A stretch of DNA of 64,000 bases from Lobulomyces angularis (taxonomy: Eukaryota; Chytridiomycota; Chytridiomycetes; Lobulomycetales; Lobulomycetaceae): positions 422 through 64,421 of the forward strand of contig JADHYX010000051.1 of NCBI GenBank assembly GCA_027604685.1. The letters are read 5' to 3'. The notes beneath the pieces were generated by a model. It was not told the origin of the DNA. It worked only from the letters and a program-made list of their open reading frames with translations, and ran no database searches. A program made the position numbers and the translations under genes. Positions 1-13,538 of the stretch are shown here, one piece after another; positions within the stretch are counted from its first letter, which is position 1; each line of letters begins with the position of its first letter.

Positions 1-81
1 AAAATTTTTAAATTTTAATTTTTTTTTTTTTTTTTGTTTTATTTTTATTAAAATCAAAAAAAAAAATTTACTCTTGATTAG

Positions 82-1097
82 GCAGACCATTTAGCAAGTA
101 AATTTTTTTTAAATAACATTAAAATAAAAAAAAATATATATTATTAAACTTTAAATTTCAAAAACCTGTTTTTTTTTTTTTTTTATGACTTTAAGGTATA
201 TATGGTACGGAAAAAGATAAAGTAAATTGTTCATTTTACTTCAAAATTGGCGCATGCAGACACGGCTTCAAATGCACCAGGAAGCATGTTAAGCCTACTT
301 ATAGTCAAACACTTTTAATTTTTAACATTTACCAAAACCCTGCATTATCAAATATGGCTTCTCAGTATAATGAGCAGCAACTTCAAGGTAAATTTTTATT
401 TTTATTTCTTTTTATATATCTTTAATTTTTTTTTTAGAGCATTTCGATTTATTTTTTGAAGATCTGTTTATTGAATTAGCTAAGTTTGGAGAAATAGAAG
501 AATTGAATGTTTGTGACAACGTTGGTGATCATTTAGTAGGAAGTAAGTTAAAATACATATATTTCTTTTATCAAAAACACATATTCATTTTGCTCTCAGA
601 TGTTTACGTGAGATTTAGATATGAAGAGGATGCACAAAAGGCAATGGAAAGCTTAAATGATAGATTTTATGCAGGAAGACCAGTTTATTGTGAACTTTCA
701 CCAGTAACTGACTTTAAAGAAAGCTGTTGCCGTCAGTATGATAACGATGAATGTACAAGAGGAGGTTTCTGTAATTTTATGCATTTAAAAAAGGCATCAA
801 AACAACTTAAACGAGAGCTTTTTGATAGTCAAAAAAAGTACTTAAAAATCAAGAGGCGAGAGGAGGAAGAAGCTAGAGGTTTAAATTCAATACATATTAT
901 TTTAGTTAATTTTTTTACTTATTTGATTTTTTTTTTTAATATTTTAAGCTAAAGCAGAAAAGGAAAATCCAAGTAGCAGAAGGTCAGGAAGAGAAAGAGG
1001 TGCTTCAAGAGAAAGAGGGGAAGAAAGATACAGCAGTCGAGATAGAGATTTTGAAGGAAGGGAGAGAGATTATTCAAAGAGAAGAAGATATGATTAA
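82..1097 (+). CDS. U2AF1: U2AF small subunit (U2AF35), 5' partial
   Basis: Splicing factor that recognises the 3' splice-site AG together with U2AF65. Five exons join in frame: 82-97, 196-387, 438-542, 600-878 and 949-1097. The N-terminus reads [20 protein letters not shown], typical of the family. Two CCCH zinc fingers flank an RRM-like (UHM) domain. Finger 1 is C-x8-C-x5-C-x3-H around [10 protein letters not shown]; finger 2 is C-x7-C-x5-C-x3-H around [10 protein letters not shown]. The UHM holds [16 protein letters not shown]. The tail is arginine/serine rich and ends SKRRRYD. No ATG lies in frame before position 82, and an acceptor AG sits at 80-81, so the initiator methionine must be on an exon left of the window. 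The genome's short introns with T-rich tracts ending TTTTTAG fit a canonical U2AF. Confidence 0.93.
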
Positions 1098-1964
1098 GTT
1101 TTCTGGTTATAAAATTAATTTTTTTTTTTGTTTTTTAATTCTAATTTTATCGTTTTGTAAAATTATCTCTTTTTATGAAGTTTCTTTTATTTTGAAAATA
1201 ACTTGCCAATTATAAATAACAAAAAAAAAATTTTTTGAAAATAAATTTATATTCAAAACAATATAACAACTTTTAAAATCAATTTTGTTTATTTTTTGTA
1301 TGAAAAAATTTTTGATACAACATACTGTTTTATAAGAATGTAAGTTGTCGTCCAATTTTCAAAACTTTATTATTTGCTTTACTCCAGTAGTAAAAAAAAA
1401 AAAGAAAAAAAAATAATATATGAAAAATATACATTCTTTAACATTTTTTTTTTTTTTTAGAGCACAAAATCCATTAATGAAAGATAACAAGTAATTAATT
1501 AAATTTTGCTTTATCACTTTAAAGCAGTTATTAGTTCAAATAAAAAAAAAAAAAAAAAGATATAAAAAATTCTTTTGGAAATTAAATAATTGGATTACTA
1601 AAATTTTGAAAAGTAAAGTATACAAAAAAATAGTCTACTTTCCAAAAGTTAGTGAAGAATTTTTTTTTTTTTTTTTTTTTGTGAAACAAAAATAAAGAAA
1701 ACCTAATTATTAATTAATACAATCATAAAAATTTTCTTGCTAGTAAAACCATAAAATTTGTCATTGTTAATTAAACTATTAAAAATTATTTCCATCTAAA
1801 ATGAAGTCTATGAAAAATATATTTCCATAAATTTTTAAATACACATATTTTTGAAAAAAACTATCTAAACCTTTCTTTTTTTATTTTCAATTAAAGTAAA
1901 TTAAAAAAAATAAAATAAAATAATACAGTTAACAAAAAGAAAAAATTTAAAAATAAATTTTTAC
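1098..1964. other. intergenic, convergent 3' ends
   Basis: This AT-rich spacer lies between the stops of U2AF35 and Sec66. It holds long A and T homopolymers, and no open frame can be linked into a gene. Confidence 0.6.
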
Positions 1965-2896
1965 CTATTTCTTTTTATTAGGTTTTTTTCCAGGCTTCTT
2001 TATACTAGATTTTTTGCTTTTATTTTCTTTTTCTTCTTCTTCTAACAGTTCTCTCTCCAATTTTAATCTTTCAGCTTCGTTAGCGTCTTGTGTATCTTTT
2101 GAATTCTTATTTTTTTTATCGCTTTCTTCATTTTCTTCATCCTCTGAACTATCGTCACTTTCTAAAGTTTTTAACGCTTTTTCTTTTTCTTTTTGAATTT
2201 GATTTTGGGCAATTTGACTGGCTTCTTGAAAAATTGTGTTCTTCCATCCAGCTAAAAATAAAATTAAATATTTAAATTTTTTATATCACGGTTTTTAATC
2301 TTATGCATGAAGAAAATTTAACCACATGTAATAAACTAAATTTATTTTGTTTCTTTTTTTTTTTTTTTTAAAAGGAGAAGACTTACGTTTTAATAAGTCA
2401 GCTTCAAAAACAACCTAAAATAGAGAATTGAAAAAAAACTTCAAAAACTTTGATAAAACTTACTTCTTCACACTCCAAATTTAATTCTTCCTCAGCCGCT
2501 ACAATATTTTCCAGCAAATCCTCACCAACACACCCACTTTTAACTAGTTGCGATAGCGGCCCTTTTTCATCTTTAATTTTTATAATCCTTCTAACATCTT
2601 CGACGGCTCTTTTCAATAACGCTGCACAAAGTAGCTTTTTTCCATCCACATCTTCAGGAGAGTATTGCTCACTTAATTCAAGATATATATCTTTACTTAA
2701 ATGCCTGCCAAAGTAGCTGTTGGTTATAAACTCTAAATGCAAAAAAAAATTAAAAATTTTAAGTTATTTGCAGGTTTACAATACTTTGTTTTATGTTAAT
2801 GACTCTTAACTGATTCCATTTATTAAATAAAAAGAAAACTATTCCTAGACCAGTAACATATAATGTGGGAAATACCAATCCTATTAAGTCTATCAT
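1965..2896 (-). CDS. SEC66: ER translocation protein Sec66/Sec71
   Basis: Non-essential subunit of the Sec62/63 post-translational translocon in the ER membrane. Four exons join in frame: 2896-2785, 2732-2464, 2414-2387 (28 nt) and 2251-1965. The N-terminus (MIDLIGLVFPTLYVTGLGIV) is one membrane segment. The conserved core includes LLCAALLKRAVEDVRRIIKI, then GCVGEDLLENIVAAEEELNL and a PGW motif, in the same order as yeast Sec66. The tail is long and charged, ending KKPGKKPNKKK. Sec66 is typical of fungi, so the gene supports fungal affinity. The start is the only ATG giving the membrane segment. The gene is convergent with U2AF35. Confidence 0.88.
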
Positions 2897-3200
2897 GTTA
2901 AAAATTCAAATTCAAAAAGAAAATTTCCGCCTTATTTTGTTGGCAATAAGTCAAAAGATCACAAAAGCCTTCTTATAACTACAATTTACAATTAAATTTA
3001 AAAAAGTAAATGAAACAAAATTTGCAAACATTCAGTATAAAGTTTTTATAAGAAATTGTTTTATTTTCTATTTTTGGTTAATAATCTCTAGGTGTGTTAT
3101 TATTTTTATGAACTACTACAAAGTTGTAAGTATTGAAGTATTTTTATTAATAATTAGGGTTAGATGCAAGCGAACTCTGCAAAAAAGTTTGAGGATTTTT

Positions 3201-4948
<1,748 letters not shown>

Positions 4949-5169
4949 GATTTAATTTTATTTGCCAAATAAAAAAATTAAAAAAGGTTTTTTTATTTTA
5001 AACTTTTGTGTCAGAATTTTTTTTTTTTTATTTTTTAAAAAAAACATCAAAAACTCAAAAAGAAAAAAGAAAAAAAAAAACAGAGAAAGATTAAAAAAGA
5101 AAAAGGAATTTAAATAAAATTTTAAAATGAGAATATTAATTTATACATAAAAATAAGAAATAACTACTT

Positions 5170-5526
5170 TCAATTATTTTTTCCTTCCCCGGAAATATTA
5201 CCACTGGCTGTATTTAAACTTCTTTTTACCCTTCCTTCACCAGATATATTGTCATTTACTACATTCAAGCTTCTTTTTACCCTTCCTTCACCAGAGATAT
5301 TGTCCTTTGAGACTCTCAACCTTCTTTTTACTCTCCCTTCCCCTGAGATATTATCGTTGGCGATTTTCAAGCTTCTTTTTACTCTCCCTTCACCTGAGAT
5401 GTTTTTTAGATTGAACAGTTTAGGGTGATCTTTAGTTTGAGTTGTATCAAGAGAACTGGAAGACAAATGGGAGCTTGACACATAGGTTAAAATAGCTGTA
5501 ATGACTAGATATAAAGGAAATTTCAT
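5170..5526 (-). CDS. secreted repeat peptide precursor with Lys-Arg processing sites
   Basis: Intronless 118-residue ORF. Residues 1-19 (MKFPLYLVITAILTYVSSS) look like a signal peptide. After a short spacer, from residue 42 to the end, a 17-residue unit repeats five times (starting at residues 42, 59, 76, 93 and 110; the last is partial). Each unit begins NISGEG; the first four continue RVKR. The core is invariant, while the residues after KR vary (SLKIAND, RLRVSKD, SLNVVND, SLNTASG). VKR is a typical site for kexin-like protease. Cleavage would release three 15-residue peptides and a 16-residue C-terminal peptide, all sharing NISGEG. NIS is also an N-glycosylation sequon. The layout resembles fungal alpha-factor pheromone precursors and other Kex2-processed repeat proteins, but I recognise no known mature peptide. 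Confidence 0.85.
   Translation of the reverse strand: MKFPLYLVITAILTYVSSSHLSSSSLDTTQTKDHPKLFNLKNISGEGRVKRSLKIANDNISGEGRVKRRLRVSKDNISGEGRVKRSLNVVNDNISGEGRVKRSLNTASGNISGEGKNN
5173..5403 (-). repeat. 51-bp tandem coding repeat, 4.5 copies
   Basis: In-frame tandem array inside the peptide precursor. Units lie at 5403-5353, 5352-5302, 5301-5251, 5250-5200 and a partial one at 5199-5173. The half encoding NISGEGRVKR is the most conserved. Synonymous differences between copies, for example in the Ile, Ser and Gly codons, suggest the peptide sequence is being kept rather than that the array is freshly duplicated. Confidence 0.9.
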
Positions 5527-6014
5527 TTTATTTTGAGAAGTTTTTTATTATTTTTTCATTTTTTTTTGCTCATTTTAAAGACTTTGAGCTTCCATAGTGG
5601 TGGTTAATGTAAGAGATTTTGAAAGGCTGAGTGAAAAATTTTCTATGAGATTTGATTAAAATTTGCATCTCCTTTAACTTTACCAAAAACCTTATTTATG
5701 CATCTTTATTCATTAAGCAGCAGCAACAAGAAAATTTTATGTTCAAAAGGAATAGGTTATTTGGGAGCTGAACCTGCTTTTTTTGCAAACGACATTGCAA
5801 AAGTTATACATTGTTAAAATTTCCTAAGTGAAAATTATATGTTTGTTTAGGAACATACTTAAAACTCTGCAACAAGTAAGGGATATTGTAGTACTATTAT
5901 GTTAACTCTCAGTTATTTAATATTGTAAACTTTTTTTTGAGAAGTACGTCCCTTTTTTCATTCTTAAGTTTTTTTGCCATTTTTTTTTTTTTTTTCCTGT
6001 TTTCTCTTTAAGCC
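5527..6014. other. divergent intergenic region
   Basis: Shared upstream region of the peptide precursor (-) and the RNF121-like gene (+). The middle is less AT-biased than other spacers and contains AGCAGCAGCAAC near 5718. No further gene is visible. Confidence 0.5.
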
Positions 6015-7437
6015 ATGGCCGATGCAGTAACAGAAACCTTTGTAGCAGTTCTACCAAGTATTATAATTGACAATCAAGGACGCCAACACAGCATTGATGA
6101 ACTTACTGATCAACAAAAATCCCTTCTCAAGGAAAAAATGTATGCTTAACCACCTTTTTTTTTTTATTTATCTACTTACCTACTTTTTTTTTTACCAAAA
6201 GAATTTTTCAACATGAGCATGCTGGTAAAAATATTACCAATCAATCAGTAAATTTAAGTAAAACTTTTTAATTTTGAATTGCAGGACATGAAGAAACGCA
6301 TGCTAGAATGGGATTAATTTTGTTAACTGCATTGATATCCGTTCAATTTTTAATAATGTTTTGGAAAAAATACCACAAAAAAAGTTTTGACTGGGCTAGT
6401 TTAATGGGATTATTGATTGTTCCTCCATTATTAGCTATAAACGCAGGAAATTATCGTTATCTGATAATTTGGTTCCTTTTTGCACTAACTAATTTTTTTG
6501 TGGTTCGGTTAGCATTTGAAAAACCTTTAAGAAATTCTACTCCTGGATTTGTATATCGTTTTTACGCCTGGACTTATACACTAAGTTATATCATTGGATT
6601 TTTTGGCCTATTTATTACAATCTCTGCTCTTTTTAGGTAATTTTTTGTGCGTAGAACACTCATTTGTTTGAATATTTGCATGATATGTAAAAATTTTTGC
6701 TAACAATGATGTATTTTAGATTACCCGAAAAATTATTTTCAATTAAAGAGCAAAGTGAGATTTTTATGTTTCAAGGGGGATTAATTATGCTATTTTATGG
6801 ATTATATTTTGGATGTTTAGGAAGAGATATAGTTGATAGGTTATCAGAAGCTATGGCTGCAAGTATTGGATATTACAATAGAAAAGGGTGAGTAATATGA
6901 AATTTCTTTTCTATTAAAACATATTTAATAAAAAGTTTTCCTGCAAAGCATTTGAGAGATAGCATTTGTGCAATTTGTGGTTTGACAACCACAAATGCTA
7001 AACAAGCAGAATATATTAATCCTACAGAGGAAAAAAATTTGTTTTGGTGGTTTAATGGTATTTTAGGACATTATGGACAAACAAAAGTTGGTAATAGTTA
7101 CCAATTAAATTGTAAGCATATTTACCATGAAAGTTGCATAAGAGGTTGGACTTTGATAGGAAAAAAAGGTACTAAAAATTTTATTGAAAAAAAAAAATTT
7201 ACGTTGAATTTAGATTGCTGCCCTTACTGTAAGGAAAAGGTTAATCTGAAAGTTTTTAGTCAAGGCTCTAATCCATGGGATACAACTCAATTACTCTACT
7301 TAAATCTTCTCGATGCCCTAAGATGTATTTTTTTTATTTTTTTAAAACCATTTCTTACTTTTTTAGATGTCATTGTGTGGAATCCAATGGTCTTTTTTAT
7401 TATTCATTATGTGTTTATTATTTTTGACATGAAATAA
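6015..7437 (+). CDS. RNF121: RNF121/RNF175-type membrane RING E3 ligase
   Basis: Predicted ER/Golgi-membrane ubiquitin ligase. Start MADAVTETFVAVLPSI at 6015. Early exons carry GHEETHARMGLILLTALIS, as in animal RNF121. Several hydrophobic segments follow (LITALISVQFLIMFW region, LLIVPPLLAINAG, YLIIWFLFALTNFFVV, SYIIGFFGLFITISALF, LIMLFYGLYFGCLGRD). The RING comes next: CAICGLTT, then CKHIYHESCIRGWTLIGKK and CCPYCKEKV, then SNPWDTTQLLYLNLLDALR and a final membrane segment. The zinc ligands have the family's H2-type centre (CKHIYHESC). Compared with human RNF121 the RING carries a longer insert between its first cysteine pair and the C-x-H-x3-H core. An extra lysine-rich stretch precedes the last CPYC. 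Confidence 0.88.
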
Positions 7438-7675
7438 TCTACATTTGTAGTTTTTTTTTATTCAACTTAAACCCCATTTCGTAATTTTTCTCATCATTCA
7501 GTAGTTTTAATGTTATTACTAAAATACTTAGAGACAATATATTAAATAATTTAAAATAAATAGTAGCGGCAAATGAAATACTCATAAACTTAAAAACCCT
7601 AATTTGGTGGTTTAATTAGATCATAAAATCAGTTTCATTTGAGTTAGCAAAAACTATTTGTTATTTCATTGAAAA

Positions 7676-10600
7676 ATGACTTCGAATAATGCGTCGTCAC
7701 TATTTAGATCTTGTGAAATGACTCATTTTAAGCTCTACATTCCCCTTGAGATTGCCCAACAAACGGTTGCGGAATTTGGTGAGCTTGGTTTAGTCGAATT
7801 TAGAGATGTGAGTAAAATTTTATATGTAGTTTATATTTGTTTTTTTATGAAACATTAGCTAAATCCAGATGTTAACGCGTTCCAAAGAACTTTTGTCAAT
7901 GAAATTAGAAGATTAGACGAAATGGAAAGGAAACTAAGTAAAGCCATTTCACCATTACATCTTTTTTATTACATCTTAAGGCGCTATTACTTCATATAAT
8001 CAATAAAACCTTTACTTGCTAATAACAAATTCAAATTTTAAATTAACAAAATTCATTTTAGGATTTTTACAACTTCAAATGTCAAAATCGGAAATTCAAC
8101 CAAAAGTTCCTTTGCAGCAGCTGTATTACTCAAGAACTAGAACTCAAAATGAAATTGATCTGATGGAGGAAAGGTTGAATGAACATGAGCAAAGACTAAT
8201 TCAAATGAATAATAGTCAAGCAAGTTTAAATAAAAGGTTATATAATAATATTTTATTATTTCTAATTTTTGTTTGTAGATTTTTGGAATTAACAGAACTG
8301 AGGCACGTATTGAGAGAAACAACCTCTTTTTTTGAATCTTCGATAAGGCATGGAAGTATTGACAGTTTAAATAGTCCTAATCACACAGAAGGTAACTCCC
8401 AAAAATTTTCAAATATTTAAGTTTTTGTGATAGGTGCTCATTTGCTCTCTAGTGGGGCGCCACCCCCAATTGATGATACACATGAAGCAATAGAAAGGGG
8501 GGAAAGTAGCAGTTTAAAGTAAATTTATGGATGTTTTCACTATAATATTTTTTTTTTTGTAGTTTTGTTGCTGGTGTAATATCCCGACAAAGAATGGGAA
8601 TTTTTGAAAGGATTTTATTTAGAGCTTTAAGAGGAAATTTATATATGAATTATGCGGAAATTAGTGAAGCTATAATAGACCCAATTACAGATGAACCTAC
8701 TTCAAAAAATGTGTTCTGTATATTTGCGCATGGTAAAGAACTACTAGCAAAAATCAAAAAAATTTGCGAAAGTTTGGGAGCAACAATTTATCCTGTTGAT
8801 GAAAGAGGAGACAAACGCCGACTTGATGCACTAGATGTCATCAGTAGAATTGAAGATTTAAAGCAAGTATTAGATAATACAAAAGGTGCAAAGAGGGTAG
8901 AGCTTCTTAAAGTTGCTGATCAAAGTGAAATCTGGGAAAACATTATTCTGAGGGAAAAAAGCATCTATTATTGTTTAAATTTTTTTCAGCAAAGCGAAGG
9001 GAATAAAAAAAGTTTGATTGCAGAGGGCTGGTGCCCCACAGAATCTATTTCTGCCATCAAATATGCTTTAAGTGGCGTCACAGTATAATCATAAACTTTT
9101 TTTTTGACTTCTAAATTGGTTTAATATTTAGGAAAGGACAGGTTCAACTGTTGCACCACTTTTCAATGAACATCCTACACATAGAACCCCTCCTACGTAT
9201 CATCGCTTGAACAAATTTACGCAGTGTTTCCAAGATATTGTGGACGCATACGGGATTGCAACATATCAAGAAGTTAATCCTGGTTTATTTACAATTATTA
9301 CTTTTCCTTTTCTGTTTGCAGTTATGTTTGGCGATTTTGGTCACGGCGTTATTATGACGTTGTTTGCTGCCTGGGTTTGCTACTCTGAAAAAACTTTGGC
9401 TACAAAGAGATGGGGGGAGGTGAAGTTTAAAGAATTAAAAATTTAAATAATATCCTAACTGTAGATTTGGGATATGTTTTTTGGTGGAAGATATATAATA
9501 TTACTGATGGGACTTTTCAGTTGTTATACTGGATTGTTGTACAATGATGTGTTTTCTTTAGCTTTTAATGTGTATGGCTCTGGGTGGAGTTTTCATGGTA
9601 AAGATAATTCTACTGGAAAATACTACGGGGTCTACGAAAAAACTTATCCTTTTGGCATTGATCCAGTATGTGAAACTACATTTTAATTTTTCTAATCTAT
9701 CTTTGTAGGTGTGGCATAAATCCGATAACTATTTACTATTTTCAAATTCTTACAAGATGAAACAAGCTATTATACTGGGAGTAATGCAGGCATGTAATTT
9801 TATTTTATTTTCTTTTTAAATTAAACTTCAAAATAGATGTCTTTTGGAATTTCATTAAATGTTTTCAACTACAATCATTTTAACAAAAAAATTTCCATTT
9901 ATTTGGAGTTTTTGCCTCAAATTATTTTTCTTCTCTCTATATTTGGCTACCTTGTGTTCATGATTCTATTTAAATGGCTAACTGTTTGGGATGGCTATAA
10001 CCCTCCAGGATTATTAAACACTTTAATTTACATGTTTTTATCCCCCGGAACTGTCGATCCCTCAGAACAGTTATATACAGGACAGGTAATTTCTGCACTA
10101 CAAAAATTTGATGAATCTTCTTTAGGCAACGGTTCAAACTATACTGCTTCTCATCGCCTTTTGCTGCATTCCTATAATGCTGTTCGCCAAACCATATTAC
10201 TTATGGAAAGAACACCAACGAATTAGAGGGCAAGGTTACGATCAAGCTGCACGAAGCAGTATGGAATCTGCTCCTGGCTCGCATGATGTAGAAGAATTGC
10301 ATTCAGAAGAAGTAAATATTGCGGTTCTAAAATATTTACTTAAATTTATATGTATTAGCACTTCGAATTTAGCGACATTATGGTTCATCAAGTAATTCAC
10401 ACAATTGAGTTTTGCTTAGGAGCAATTTCAAATACCGCCTCTTATTTAAGGCTGTGGGCATTATCTCTGGCACACGCTCGTATTCTTATATCTGAATTAT
10501 CTTTTTTTTAACAATTTATTTAAGAGCTATCGGAAGTAATTTGGGAGATGGTTATGGAAAATGCGATGGAATATGGAGTAATAGGAATTATAATTGGTTT

Positions 10601-10829
10601 TGGGGTGTGGTTTCAACTTACTTGTGGAATATTAATCCTTATTGAAGGTTTGAGTGCATTTTTACATGCGTTGAGATTGCACTGGTAATTCAAAATTTTT
10701 AAAAATCTTTTATGACTTAATTATTTTAGGGTTGAGTTTCAAAACAAATTTTATGGTGGAGAAGGTCGTAAATTTCTTCCGTTTAGTTTTGCTAAAATTG
10801 CTGAAGAACATCGCAGTGGAGAAAATTAA
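7676..10829 (+). CDS. VPH1: V-ATPase V0 subunit a
   Basis: Proton-translocating membrane subunit of the vacuolar ATPase, roughly 830 residues over about a dozen exons. The start is [20 protein letters not shown], then [20 protein letters not shown] (cytosolic domain), [20 protein letters not shown], the membrane domain from [20 protein letters not shown], and [20 protein letters not shown]. The last motif contains the arginine essential for proton transport (R735 in yeast Vph1). The end is [20 protein letters not shown]. Two introns are easy to misread: 10086 to about 10125, which restores [19 protein letters not shown], and the one after LSLAHA, which restores [11 protein letters not shown]. 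Whether it is the vacuolar or the Golgi isoform cannot be told from sequence alone. Confidence 0.93.
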
Positions 10830-11019
10830 ATGTTATAACACATATAAAATTGTTGAAATCTTTTTTTTGTAATTTTTTTTCGATTCTAAAAAAGGATTCT
10901 TGAATAATTATTGTATTTTACTTTATTGAAAAGTTTTGCTGTTTATTTCTAAGTGGTATTTATGTTCCACCAATATATTTTAATTATGGAAATTTTTCAA
11001 TAAAACCCTTGTGTGGGCA

Positions 11020-13249
11020 ATGGATTTAATTTCATTGAAAAAAGTAATTGATACTTCCATTGAATTAAATAACTCTAAAAAGAATAGCAGAAATCAAAAT
11101 AAAAATGAGAACTACCCTCAAACTAATTTATCTGAAGAAAAAATATTAAAGAATAGGAAAAATTTACAAATATTCAATAAAGAAAAGCAACTAATTAAAA
11201 CTCATGTTAAACCTGTAGTTAAACCCGTTTTTAATGTTTCTGTAAACAAAAGTAACGTCTCTCAAACCAGAACTGGGTTGAGTTTTAAAAATAACAATTC
11301 TTTTAGAAAAGACTTGTTTGAGCTAAACGAAAGTGACAAAAAATTACGGAGGCTGGTGGATAATACAAATCTTGCTAATAAACTTTTGTAATATTAAACT
11401 CTACAATAAAATTTTATTATTTTTATTTATTTATTTTTTAAAACATTTCTTTTCAACGAAAATCAATTTTAATAACCTATTTTTTTTTTTTTATTCCATA
11501 CCATCAAAGGTTGGAAAAAGAAAATATAAAAAAAAAAAACCGGTTAAAGAAGCATTTATCACCTAAATCAAGTTTATCACAAAAGAATTTTACAAATAGA
11601 GAAAATGACAGTATGTCAACAAAACGAAATTCGAGACTGGAGAATGTCAAAAAAACTCCAGTTTTAAAATTAAGGCAAAGTGAGGAGCACGCGTTGAAGA
11701 AATCCAGCAACTACAGTGATTTAAAAAATGAAATTCGTTCTGCAACACCTTATGAGAAAGTGAAAAACAATAACACCAGTGACTATAGCAATGCCTTTAA
11801 TGTCAATAGCAACCAAGCAATAGCAGATGAGTTTCATATTTTTGAGGATGAATTAGCTCAATTTAAATCAAAGCTTGAACGTGAAAAATTGAACATTAGT
11901 GAACATCATTTAAGAACCTTACATAAAAAGCAAGATGATGAAGAATTAAACAGAATTAACAAAACAAAAGAATTATTAAGTGAGCAGGGTCAAGAAGATT
12001 ATAGTGACCAACCTAGAGAAGATAGTATAAAAATAAATAAAGGTAATTTAGTTTGTTAGATTATCTTATTTGACCAAATTTCAAACTATTAAAGATAACA
12101 CTACTGATGGCGCTGTTAACCCAAAAAATGTTATGTTCGATATGTTAACTAGTTCCAGTGATGTAGATGGAGAAAGTTTGAGTAATACCAAAGAAAATGC
12201 TCATCCTATGATAGCGCATAAAAAACCTGTGGTTAATGCCTCGGAAACTACTAACACTGGGAATACAAAAAAATTTCACACTAAGGATGCAATACACTTA
12301 ATCGCGGATGCCGTAGTTTCTATGGTAGAAAGAAAATTGCCGTTAAAAGAGCAATTTCCTAAGAAGAGTAACGATGTAGAAAACAAAGTTTTATTTGAAA
12401 AAATACCAATTATACCAAAAGAACAAAATTTTGAAATTCAGAAAAATCTTTTCAATCAAGATGAGGAAGAATGGTTAAAAAATGAATTCAATAAAAATTT
12501 ACAAAAAAATGACATGAAAAATAATAAAAAAAAAAAAAACTCAAATCACCTCAACTACTTTTTTGAAAAGGAAAAGAAAATTGAATTTATGAAACCAAAT
12601 CTAGACTCTAAAAAAGAGAAAGGTGATATACACTTCTATGAAGAAGTCGAAGTGAATTTCGGCAAAGATAGGTTTTTGAATAGAAAACTTTATGAAAATA
12701 GTGAGGCAGAGGAGGAAATTGGAAAATGTAAATCTGAAAACGTAGAGGAGTTTGAAGAAGAAGATTTTTTCGAAAATACTGAGGAGAATAATCAAGTTCA
12801 AGAAGACTTTATTTCAAATGATAGTGAAATAGAAAATCTTATAACCATTTTTAAACCTCAGAATAATCAGAATAATGTTGCCGCCTTAGATCTTAGCGTG
12901 CCAAATAATGAGGTAGAGGAGGTGCTAATGATTAATTTAAGTAGTAGCACCTTAAGGAACATCAGAAAACAACGTTTAAATAGATTAGACGAATTAAAAG
13001 ACTTGTTTAACTTTGACAAGGAAAATGTAAATGAAATAGATTTAATTAGTTGTAACAAATTCATTGAGGAAGGGTGCTGGAAGATATTTGATGGGTATAT
13101 TATTTTATTATTTATTGCATTTTTCTTTAATAATTTTTTCCAGAGTTATACAAGAAATTTTAGAAGGTTGCTGTGATAACGTTTTTAATGAGTATGAAGT
13201 AATTATTAATGACTTTGTGCAAAATATATTTCAGGAAGAATTTGTTTAA
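11020..13249 (+). CDS. unrecognised charged, low-complexity protein
   Basis: Four exons by eye. MDLISLKKVIDTSIELNNSK starts at 11020 (an upstream GTG is not needed). Introns follow KL.LL at about 11388, KINK at about 12041 and WKIFD at about 13094. The final exon ends QNIFQEEFV. The protein is about 640 residues, rich in Lys, Asn, Glu and Ser, with an acidic block (EEFEEEDFFENTEENNQVQE) and poly-Lys. The only part that looks folded is the C-terminus (FIEEGCWKIFD, then VIQEILEGCCDNVFNEYEVI), a short amphipathic helical stretch of the kind seen at the ends of centrosomal or microtubule-associated proteins. That comparison is impressionistic, and I assign no function. Confidence 0.6.
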
Positions 13250-13538
13250 ATCACTATTTAACTTTTTAGTTTATGATTATAAACAATCATTTTGAATTCG
13301 CTATTTTCAAATTTTAATTTTGATAACATAAAATTAAAAAAATTTTCATTCATTAATTTGTAGAAAAATACTCTAAAATTTTTAAAATTTGTTAACAAAA
13401 TTAAATTTTTCATATTAGCCGTGGTTGGTGTGAAAAGGAATTAGTTAAGTGGAAACAATTAAATTACAGCTCTGCTATATCATAAGTTACGATTTACATG
13501 GATATTTATACTTGTGATGAAAGTCAAATTCTTCATAA

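Noticed and set aside
9837..10226. Read-through [20 protein letters not shown] in the V-ATPase gene
   Set aside because: Removing an intron ending TCTTTAG gives [14 protein letters not shown], the conserved membrane segment of subunit a.
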